DNA of 64,000 nucleotides from Carettochelys insculpta (lineage: Eukaryota > Chordata > Testudines > Carettochelyidae), in assembly GCF_033958435.1 (NCBI RefSeq), contig NC_134137.1, positions 60,590,001 to 60,654,000 of the forward strand, read 5' to 3'. The position numbers and the translations under genes were made by a program. Below, piece by piece: positions 61,101 to 64,000 of this stretch (position 1 is the stretch's first letter; every line of letters starts with the position of its first letter). The notes beneath the pieces were generated by a model. The model made no database searches and was not told where the DNA came from. It was given only the letters and a program-made list of their open reading frames with translations.

Positions 61101-62185
61101 TCACTGCCTACTTTAAATTCTGTTTACTTCCTTCTGCTTTCAATTCTTTACTTAGCTCATTGATGGTGGACAGATGGGCTTGACATCTCCACATGCTACT
61201 GCTGTGACAGAGTGGCTACATCACTTACCCAGCATCTAAACTCATTGTTTATGACTCCAGAAAATTAAGCTCATTTTTAATTGCTCTCCAGTCCAAGCCC
61301 AATGCATCTCCTTTCCCACTCTCTTCTTTGTATCTTCACTGATACCTCCTCCTTGGGGGTATCCTCCCCCTTTCTCACGTAACAGACAATCCTGTCTTCC
61401 AGACCCTCTCTCAACAGAAGACATACCGCTTGTTCTGCAGAACAAATGGCCATTTCGAAGTTTACTAATGAAGTGCTGAAATACATATTCAGCGCTTCAA
61501 AATTGACGCAGCTCACCCAGACGGGGCTCCTTTTCGAAAGGACCCCGCCTACTTCGAAGTCCCCTTATTCCTATGAGCAGATGGGACTAAGGGGACTTCG
61601 AAGTAGGCTGGGTCCTTTCGAAAAGGAGCCCCATCAGGACAAGCCGCGTCAATTTCGAAGTGCCGCAGCTGCCCACATGCTAATGAAGTGCTGAATATGT
61701 ATTTCAGCGCTTCATTAGTAAACTTCAAAATGGCCATTTGCATGGCCATTTCCAAGTTTTTGGCTAGTGTAGACCCAGCCATACTGTTGCATCATGTAGC
61801 TGAACTAAATTGTCACCTCTTCAGGGTAGGGGGTTTGCCTTAAAAAAATCACTACTACTAGCACTTGATCTAGTAATAGAAACAAGGAGAAATTTTACAA
61901 AATACCAAATAATTTGTACTGAAATTCAATAAGACGGGATTTGGTATCTGTTAACCTGTTAAAAAAGGCTTCAGAGAACGCAGACATTTAGCTCAAGCAT
62001 AGCATTCAGCATACAGTTGTCAACTTCACAAAAGGTCAAGTTCAGAGGTACATGTTCGGACCAAAAGAAATCAGTTGGCAAATTCACAGTAAACAATGAA
62101 CTTCCCAAAATACTTACATGGCATTGCATGGTATATGCTAGGCCAATATTGCCCACTCTCTCTCTTCAACCACACACGGATAGTT
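22228..62185 (-). CDS. WDFY2: WDFY2, WD repeat and FYVE domain protein 2 (whole coding span in window, eleven exons)
   Basis: WDFY2 is a cytosolic adaptor on early endosomes; its FYVE finger binds phosphatidylinositol 3-phosphate and the WD40 propeller recruits partners such as Akt and PKC zeta in mammals. Joining the eleven exons listed below gives 1066 bases with no frame error. These encode residues 46-400 by the human count, so the total length would equal the 400-residue mammalian protein. Visible blades include the VWLKR strand (residue 50), CSMSFNP-like strand near 75, WVLSTGQD near 130, [18 protein letters not shown] near 207-224, and LWDM at the end. The FYVE domain (about 281-350) interrupts the propeller between blades six and seven, the hallmark of WDFY1 and WDFY2. 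The sequence follows WDFY2 more closely than I would expect for WDFY1. Residues 1-46 and the promoter are beyond 64000. All introns but one use ordinary GT-AG sites; the exception is U12-type. Confidence 0.95.
22258..23669 (-). other. WDFY2 intron between window exons 10 and 11
   Basis: The intron is 1412 bases. Its main content is the GC-rich Tigger-like element at about 22628-23207. The rest shows no feature. Confidence 0.8.
22628..23207. mobile_element. Tigger-like nonautonomous DNA transposon, GC-rich interior
   Basis: The left end TGGTAGAGCCTCACTTTGCG aligns with TAGTAAATGCTCAGTTTACG, the complement of the right end near 23207. The interior (22680-23130) is GC-rich and rich in GCTGGAGC-like words. 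That composition makes long overlapping open frames on both strands, none of which looks like protein. Terminal repeats are diverged, so the edges are approximate. Confidence 0.55.
23670..23778 (-). CDS. WDFY2: WDFY2 window exon 10 (residues 355-391, start of last WD40 blade)
   Basis: The acceptor is TTTAG (23779-23783) and the donor GTAAGAG (23663-23669). The exon encodes [20 protein letters not shown] and then [16 protein letters not shown], the blade that closes the propeller after the FYVE insertion. Confidence 0.94.
24495..24790 (-). mobile_element. Old CR1-like LINE fragment
   Basis: On the + strand the segment reads in the order GATCATCCAGTCC, then CCCTAAGGAGACTTTTATCC, then AGTTAGCCTAAAGGGCCTCC, resembling the 3' part of a diverged CR1 in reverse orientation. 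It is strongly decayed, and there is no frame longer than about 65 codons. Confidence 0.5.
25573..26045 (+). repeat. Direct repeat copy A flanking WDFY2 exon 9, containing a tRNA-like SINE
   Basis: This stretch aligns end to end with 26521-26992. Shared blocks include GTGGGGAAAAAAA at the start, TTTTCACTAACAACCAC, AGACAGCCACCAAATGGAGG, GAGGAAGCGAGGCACAGGGA, CTAGCTACAGTAAAGATCTT and GGGTGTGCA at the end. The middle (25680-25815) is a tRNA-derived SINE with a recognisable A box (TGGCCTAGCAGGCAGAGC) and B box (GGGTTCTGTTCC), of the MIR/CORE type. The similarity runs well beyond the SINE on both sides, so this is a duplication of genomic DNA and not two independent insertions. Confidence 0.85.
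26271..26401 (-). CDS. WDFY2: WDFY2 window exon 9 (residues 312-355, second half of FYVE domain)
   Basis: The acceptor is TTTTTCAG and the donor GTAAGT (26265-26270). The exon starts [20 protein letters not shown] and carries the basic ligand patch plus six zinc cysteines (314, 317, 322, 325, 344, 347), ending [14 protein letters not shown]. With exon 8 all eight cysteines are present, so phosphatidylinositol 3-phosphate binding should be intact. The exon lies between two long direct repeats (25573-26045 and 26521-26992). Confidence 0.95.
26402..28055 (-). other. WDFY2 intron between window exons 8 and 9
   Basis: The intron is 1654 bases. Apart from repeat copy B I see no recognisable element. 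Confidence 0.8.
26521..26992 (+). repeat. Direct repeat copy B flanking WDFY2 exon 9, containing a tRNA-like SINE
   Basis: This is the partner of 25573-26045 in the same orientation. Its SINE (26630-26760) has the better preserved A box, TGGTCTAGTGGGTAGAGCAC. The two copies start 948 bases apart and leave a gap of about 475 bases that contains exon 9. Substitutions are scattered along the whole length, so the duplication is old. Confidence 0.85.
28056..28157 (-). CDS. WDFY2: WDFY2 window exon 8 (residues 278-311, first half of FYVE domain)
   Basis: The acceptor is TTACAG and the donor GTTAG (28051-28055). The exon encodes [20 protein letters not shown] and [14 protein letters not shown]. It holds the WxxD motif (W281, D284 region) and the first zinc pair, C287 and C290. 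It is 102 bases, a whole number of codons, so its loss would keep frame but destroy the finger. Confidence 0.95.
28690..29443. mobile_element. hAT-like nonautonomous DNA transposon
   Basis: The left end ATTCCTGGGGGGAATTCTGC pairs with ACTGCTGGAGGAATTCTGCC, the complement of the right end. The GC-rich interior (28765-29230) yields open frames on both strands but no transposase. I could not confirm an 8-bp target duplication. Confidence 0.6.
30230..30524. mobile_element. GTCTACAC-type MITE
   Basis: It starts GGCTATGTCTACACCAGG and ends CTGCAGATGTAGCC, with TAA before and TGA after it. Size, terminus and three-base flanks match the other copies in this window (53715-54024, 58873-59108, 34741-35450). 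It is noncoding. Confidence 0.6.
30850..31140. mobile_element. GC-rich interspersed repeat fragment, probably hAT-derived
   Basis: The run CAGGCAAACAAAGTGTCTGG followed by CAGCAGCTAACCCTGATGAC and a GCCATTGG-type stretch resembles the interior of hAT-type repeats common in turtles, from memory. Termini are missing. The 119-codon minus-strand frame here is a result of composition. Confidence 0.4.
31425..31760. repeat. Interspersed repeat with terminal inverted repeats
   Basis: AGTTACCTGCGACTGGAGGC near 31421 pairs with ATTACCTACCTATAACTGGAGG, the complement of the sequence at about 31697-31720. TTCTTCTTCAAGTGATGGTCC lies just beyond the right arm. The family is familiar from reptile genomes, but I cannot name its class. 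Confidence 0.5.
33021..33126 (-). CDS. WDFY2: WDFY2 window exon 7 (residues 242-277)
   Basis: The acceptor is TTTTGCAG and the donor GTGAAC (33015-33020). The exon encodes [20 protein letters not shown] and then [15 protein letters not shown], the sixth WD40 blade directly before the FYVE finger. It ends on a codon boundary. Confidence 0.94.
34106..34432. mobile_element. Tigger-like nonautonomous DNA transposon
   Basis: CATGTTGAACCTTTCTAGTC on the left pairs with TTGTTGAACTTCTCTGATCC, the complement of the right end. TA lies on each side (34104-34105, 34433-34434). Internal GTGGTCTGGCA repeats recur at 34151 and 34363. It is the same family as the fragment at 1-91. Confidence 0.7.
34741..35450. 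mobile_element. Foldback MITE with nested TTCGAA palindromes, TCA target duplication
   Basis: The termini GGCTACGTCTACACGTGCAC and AGCTGCGTCTACACGTGCAC (complement of the right end) differ at two positions in 20. TCA flanks both sides (34738-34740, 35451-35453). The interior has many short inverted repeats built from ATTTCGAT and ACTTCGAAG words, on both sides of a central GC-rich block (about 34960-35220) with CAG repeats. Three-base targets suggest the PIF/Harbinger group; no transposase or Myb-like gene is present. Confidence 0.8.
36086..36212 (-). CDS. WDFY2: WDFY2 window exon 6 (residues 200-242)
   Basis: The acceptor is CTAG (36213-36216) and the donor GTAGG (36081-36085). The exon encodes [20 protein letters not shown] and then [20 protein letters not shown], the fifth blade, with a canonical MWD end. 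It is the most strongly conserved exon against the human protein that I can recall. Confidence 0.95.
36213..37541 (-). other. WDFY2 intron between window exons 5 and 6
   Basis: The intron is 1329 bases. It contains a (CAC)n tract at about 36348-36367 and a young-looking hAT MITE at 37252-37438. A GGCCTTATCTACTTGGGTG stretch near 37066 may be a MITE end. Confidence 0.8.
37252..37438. mobile_element. hAT MITE, 187 bp, with exact 8-bp target duplication
   Basis: It begins CAGGCGTGTCCAACC and ends GGTTGGACACCTATG; the inverted repeats match at 13 of 15 positions. ATTTAAAC occurs directly on both sides (37244-37251 and 37439-37446), an intact 8-bp duplication as made by hAT transposases. The insert sits only about 100 bases from the donor of exon 5. 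Confidence 0.92.
37542..37654 (-). CDS. WDFY2: WDFY2 window exon 5 (residues 162-200)
   Basis: The exon follows the acceptor of the U12-type intron (CAATCAG, 37655-37661) and ends at a GTAAAGT donor (37535-37541). It encodes [20 protein letters not shown] and [16 protein letters not shown], the fourth blade. Sixteen of 37 whole codons end in G or C. Confidence 0.94.
37655..39513 (-). other. U12-type (minor spliceosome) intron of WDFY2
   Basis: The 1859-base intron starts GTATCCTTT (39513-39505), a full match to the U12 5' splice site consensus, and ends CAATCAG. A branch-point-like TTCCTCAAT (37667-37675) matches TTCCTTRAY in eight of nine positions, and its branch A lies 13 bases before the exon, within the tight U12 spacing. 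It is a GT-AG, phase 2 intron. Otherwise its content is unremarkable. Confidence 0.85.
39514..39664 (-). CDS. WDFY2: WDFY2 window exon 4 (residues 112-162, third WD40 blade, U12-type donor)
   Basis: The acceptor is TTTACAG. The exon encodes the conserved segments [20 protein letters not shown] and [18 protein letters not shown] and ends CTGCA. The next intron begins GTATCCTTT, a perfect U12-type 5' splice site, and no other GT is available at this boundary. The last codon is split CA|A (Gln). Thirty-seven of the 49 whole codons end in G or C, far more than in neighbouring exons. Compared with my memory of the human protein the end reads SAGACGLQ instead of SAVASGLQ. Confidence 0.93.
39878..40018 (-). 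mobile_element. Tortoise Pol III-type SINE (tRNA-Lys-like head)
   Basis: On the minus strand it runs GTACCAGAGGGGTAGCCATG, TTAGTCCTGTATCCAC, then ACTCTTGCCC-like body and the tail TGTTAGTCTATAAGGTGCCA ending CAGGACTTCTC. GAGTAAAAGTA is present exactly on both sides (39867-39877 and 40019-40029), a clear 11-bp target duplication of target-primed insertion. The family is characteristic of turtles and is the strongest hint to the source organism. Confidence 0.9.
40117..40160 (+). repeat. (CA)n microsatellite
   Basis: About 22 uninterrupted ACAC dinucleotides, preceded by GTACGTACGTATGT. Likely polymorphic in length. Confidence 0.95.
41741..42708. mobile_element. hAT-like nonautonomous element, 968 bp, with near-exact target duplication
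   Basis: The left end GGTATCCCAAACTGGGGGGC pairs with AGTAATTCCCAAACTTTTTGG, the complement of the right end. CTCTACAG (41733-41740) and ATCTACAG (42709-42716) flank it, seven of eight identical. The left two thirds is a GC-rich run of GGCAGCTGGCCC-like words that opens frames on both strands, and the right third is AT-rich (42420-42620). I see no transposase. Confidence 0.82.
43578..43675 (-). mobile_element. SINE 3' fragment, tortoise type
   Basis: GAAGTTCTGTAGCACCTTAA followed by AAACTAACAATTTCATTTTT and GGGTAAGACCCACTTCTTCAG is the reverse complement of the tail half of the same SINE family as 39878-40018. The tRNA-like head is missing. Confidence 0.7.
44085..44390. mobile_element. GTCTACAC-type MITE (copy related to 16203-16499)
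   Basis: It starts GGGTACACTTATCC and ends GTAATGTAGACATGGCC. It shares with 16203-16499 the ordered blocks AGAAGATCGATG, a GACCTCCCGCTGTGG box and ATCGATTTAGG. An internal hairpin, ACTCCTCGCAGTTGCGAGGAGC, lies at 44206-44227. It is noncoding. Confidence 0.65.
45152..45206 (-). CDS. WDFY2: WDFY2 window exon 3 (residues 94-111)
   Basis: The acceptor follows TTTTTACAG and the donor is GTAAGAA (45145-45151). The 55-base exon encodes [18 protein letters not shown] plus the first base of Ala112. It forms the outer strand of blade two and the linker to blade three. Confidence 0.93.
46378..47085. mobile_element. hAT-like nonautonomous element
   Basis: GGTTTTCAACCAGTGTGCCA on the left corresponds to GGTTCCCAACCTTTTCAGTAACATGGCACAC-like sequence, the complement of the right end. 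TGTGCCATG-type words occur at both ends. The target duplication is not clear, so the boundaries may be off by a few bases. No transposase frame. Confidence 0.6.
49950..50115 (-). mobile_element. CR1 3' fragment
   Basis: GTAGGGCAGGAAAGGTCCTT followed by AAGAAGTCATGAAGTCCAGC and CCCTTG is the reverse complement of a CR1 3' end, comparable to 2170-2225. It is decayed and has no usable frame. Confidence 0.7.
52880..52953 (-). CDS. WDFY2: WDFY2 window exon 2 (residues 69-93)
   Basis: The acceptor is CAG at 52954-52956 and the donor GTAAGTA at 52873-52879. The exon encodes [20 protein letters not shown] and then NGSIS, the second WD40 blade. It is 74 bases long and ends on a codon boundary. Confidence 0.93.
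53715..54024. mobile_element. GTCTACAC-type MITE with TTA target duplication
   Basis: GGGCTTGTCTATA on the left pairs with GGGCTTGTCTACA, the complement of the right end. TTA flanks both sides (53712-53714, 54025-54027). A TWA target of three bases is the signature of PIF/Harbinger transposases. The element is 310 bp and noncoding. Confidence 0.82.
55262..55345 (-). mobile_element. CR1 3'-end fragment
   Basis: CTAGAACTGGAAGGGACCTT followed by GGGAGGTCATCTAGTCCAGTC is the reverse complement of a CR1 or CR1-tailed SINE 3' end. Only the tail is recognisable. Confidence 0.75.
56005..56095 (-). mobile_element. SINE 3' fragment
   Basis: AAAAAGCAGCCCAGTAGCAC, then TTTAAAGACTAATAAAATAA and GGGACAGACCCACTTCTTCAG match the body and tail of the SINE family also seen at 58552-58712. 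The head is not present. Confidence 0.7.
56517..56770. mobile_element. Tigger-like nonautonomous DNA transposon
   Basis: CGGTCTCGATATTCGTGAAC on the left loosely pairs with CAGTAGGGTCCCAACATTTG, the complement of the right end, and TA flanks the right end. The GC-rich interior (56565-56700) repeats GGCAGC/GCTGCC words and opens short frames without domains. Confidence 0.5.
57573..57923. mobile_element. hAT-like MITE
   Basis: CAGGGGTGAGCAAA on the left pairs with CTGGGGTGAGCAAA, the complement of the right end. An 8-bp target duplication could not be confirmed. The interior is AT-rich and has no transposase. Confidence 0.7.
58552..58712 (+). mobile_element. SINE with an inverted partial copy (foldback)
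   Basis: The + strand begins with a tRNA-like SINE head, AGAGATAGCCGTGTTAGTGT, and body through AAAGACAAACAAAGTAATTT to a TTGGTGAAAGCTC stretch. From about 58647 the same body runs back in reverse complement, ATCACCAAATAAATTATTTT to GCGCTACATGACTGC. The arms 58592-58640 and 58650-58703 can therefore pair as a hairpin of about 50 bp. Confidence 0.8.
58873..59108. mobile_element. GTCTACAC-type MITE with TGA target duplication
   Basis: GGGTGCATCTATACACA pairs with GGTTGTGTCTACACTA, the complement of the right end. TGA flanks both sides (58870-58872, 59109-59111). The interior repeats ACTTCGAAGT-like words, as in 34741-35450. It is noncoding. Confidence 0.75.
59500..59650. mobile_element. GTCTACAC-type MITE, right-end fragment
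   Basis: GACAGGAGAAACTCTCCTGTCG is a short hairpin like that in the 44085-44390 copy, and the segment ends AGTATAGACATAGCCTAG, a right terminus. No left end is visible, so this copy looks truncated. Confidence 0.55.
61447..61780. mobile_element. Large palindromic MITE, left terminus missing
   Basis: ATGGCCATTTCGAAGTTTAC at 61448 and the following AATGAAGTGCTGAAATAC recur in reverse complement at 61686-61737, with further symmetrical blocks (GGGGCTCCTTTTCGAAAGGA against TCCTTTCGAAAAGGAGCCCC) near the centre, about 61590. The right arm extends to a GTGTAGACCCAGCC terminus at about 61780, but the left arm stops short, so some 45 bases of the left end are absent. Confidence 0.75.
62118..62185 (-). 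CDS. WDFY2: WDFY2 window exon 1 (residues 46-68, first WD40 blade)
   Basis: The exon runs from a CAACAG acceptor (62186-62191) to a perfect GTAAGTA donor (62111-62117). It supplies the third base of an Arg codon, then [20 protein letters not shown] and the rest of the first blade. The phase fits a preceding exon that ends with the first 46 residues. I could not find that exon between 62186 and 64000. Confidence 0.93.
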
Positions 62186-64000
62186 CTGTTGAGGAAAAAA
62201 TAAGTCACTCGTATTAATTTTCAAGTCAGGACAGACAGTTACTAGACAAAGAACCTTTGAAATTAAAATATTTGCCCAGTCAACAAAAAAAACCAAAAAT
62301 CCCTATGACTCCCTACTAGCTGTCTTCAATCACTAGCTCTATGGATAAGGTGACAGCAGGAATCTTCTATGCCCGTCCCACTACATGGCATCTCTGCTGA
62401 ATGCCCCATAACAACAAATAACTGGCACCTGTGGCAGCATTTTTATGTTGACTTTTACCCACTGGGAAGTTGACTGAGTCACCAAAGCATTCCATATAAT
62501 CCAGATAGGCATTAAATAGCCATTGTATAGATAGAAACTAAATATTAACAATATTAATCACATTCTAATCAAATGAGCTCCCAAAAGAGAGGCCAAAGAA
62601 CCTCCTCCCTCCAGCTCATGGTCGAGGCAGTGGGCTGTGTGGCTGTGTCAGAGAAGGCTACAGTGTCACTCCTGTACCCCTTTGGTAGAAAAATAGAATT
62701 CAGTCCATGGTACTGTCAATCCGTCACCTTTTGCCATTTGTAATATCAATTTAAAAAGCAAAAATTTAGCACAGTTGAACATGTTGTACGGAGGTGGAAA
62801 AAGTTCCATGGATTACAGTCCAACATTATTTGAATATTCACCTAATTATTGTTATTTAACCTTTAGCTCCTTAGACATTTTGTAGTACACAAACAGGGTG
62901 GCTCTCCCTGAGTTACAAAAATTCTTGTTCAAAGTTGGAAGTGGGTCACACTACTCTAGTATGCCTTGGATTCATAAAAGTCAGGTAATTCAGAGAGTAT
63001 GGATTTGGGAACTTATGCAAATACACTTGTTTAATTGCTTATTGAAAACTGTTCCTTATGTAGCTTCTGGAACCTACACTATGTAAAATGACACCTGAGG
63101 TGACTGGTCAGTGACAGTTTTGGAGAATTCATAGTTCAAACTACTGCATAGCTAAAATTACCTCTATAGATTTAATTGCCACGTACAGTTAGGCTGAGTG
63201 AAGGGTTAGACACACCATGACAGATTTTGGAAAACAATCAACTTTGGTTTCAGACTGCAGTTTACCATGCCTGCCAATATTGCCACATAGTTGCTGTGTT
63301 CTCCTCTACCCATATGCATTTGTTGTCTCTTGCCTTACATTCACTTTGTTCACTGTGAAAGCAGCTCTAATTTTGGTGTGTTTGAGCTTGGTGAGCTTAG
63401 TGCACAATTCTGGGAATGGGCCTTCTGTATCCAAAAGTTACACAGCCTGGGCCACTTGGCCATCCAGGTTTTCCTCAACAATCTGGTCCCACCATTCTAT
63501 GCTTGCTGCATGGGCCCAGAACCACCAGTGATCACTTGAAGACCTGGCCACGTTTCATTCAATGTCGCAATGGCCACTGCCCCTCAGTATTTTCATTTGT
63601 AGCATTGCACAGCCAGCCACACTGTGGTAGCCATGCTTCCACAAACACAAAACAAAAAAAATCAGTCACCTGCTTTTGAAGAAGCCACAAGAGCTCTGTC
63701 GACCTCTTTGGCATGCATGTTTTCCAGCGAGAGACTGAAAACTGGCATGAGAAACGGATCTCAAGAGGAAATTGTGGTAACTTGACCCCAGACTCCCTCA
63801 AATCCTTGAGAGCACTGTTATCCCTCAATATTATCAAGTGTCCCTTCAAACATTTACCACAAAGCAATGCACCAGACGTGGCAATGGTGGGATGCCTTCC
63901 CCCAGTGCCACACAGTTGCTGTAGATACAACCTGACTCTGTGGGGACCCACCCAAATGTGCGCATATCTCCACCAAAATAGCTATTCCAGAAGCTACATG
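62186..64000 (-). other. Start of the WDFY2 intron upstream of window exon 1, with an unclassified repeat
   Basis: The previous WDFY2 exon was searched for here (an exon ending in a split Arg codon after a VISVSED-like sequence) and not found. From about 63215 to 63960 the texture changes: a 130-codon frame is open on the minus strand (63951-63559) with cysteine-rich stretches such as LCGKCLKGH. I do not recognise the family. It may be a decayed retroelement or DNA transposon. Confidence 0.45.

Larger units (their letters stand above)
52954..62117 (-). other. WDFY2 intron between window exons 1 and 2
   Basis: This intron of 9164 bases is the longest in view and the richest in insertions: MITEs (53715-54024, 58873-59108, 61447-61780), a CR1 scrap (55262-55345), SINE pieces (56005-56095, 58552-58712), a Tigger-like element (56517-56770), a hAT-like element (57573-57923) and a MITE end (59500-59650). 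A 108-codon open frame at 56159-56485 has no recognised domain. Confidence 0.8.

Noticed and set aside
63150..63190. A candidate upstream WDFY2 exon ending before a GTAATT donor on the minus strand
   Set aside because: The translation before the donor does not resemble the VISVSEDR sequence expected there, so the upstream exon is taken to lie beyond the window.

Overview
The window reads as vertebrate nuclear DNA from a turtle. It holds tRNA-derived SINEs of the type first described from tortoises (clearest at 39878-40018, with an 11-bp target duplication), CR1 LINE remains, and many short elements that start with a GTCTACAC-type terminal repeat, a mix I associate with cryptodire turtles. The TTCGAA-rich palindromic elements hint at a softshell-like lineage, but that is only an impression. 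There is no bacterial, plasmid or phage content, and nearly all open frames in the window are chance frames or transposon relics.

Two cellular genes are supported, arranged tail to tail. At the left edge (367-494, + strand) lies the last coding exon of DHRS12, a short-chain dehydrogenase/reductase. On the minus strand, eleven coding exons of WDFY2 run from 62185 down to the stop codon at 22228. They join without a frame error into residues 46-400 of a 400-residue protein: WD40 repeats with a FYVE zinc finger inserted before the last blade. The first 46 residues and the promoter lie beyond 64000. The same neighbours, also convergent, are found in human chromosome 13q14, which supports both identifications.

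Layout: 1-494 DHRS12 end; 495-22227 intergenic DNA plus the WDFY2 3' untranslated region, holding a CR1 piece (2166-2853), a second non-LTR LINE tail (6370-7080), a 1.9-kb LTR-like element (9504-11402), a complete Tigger-like element (14821-15480) and a CR1-tailed tRNA-Thr SINE (20668-20879); 22228-62185 WDFY2 exons and introns, the introns carrying hAT, Tigger-like, Harbinger-like and SINE insertions; 62186-64000 the start of the next WDFY2 intron with an unclassified repeat.

The most interesting observations are a minor-spliceosome (U12-type) intron in WDFY2 (37655-39513), a pair of about 470-bp direct repeats bracketing the exon that carries most of the FYVE zinc ligands, a sharp GC jump confined to one WDFY2 exon, and a family of foldback MITEs with three-base TNA target duplications. 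I found no previously unknown multigene system.
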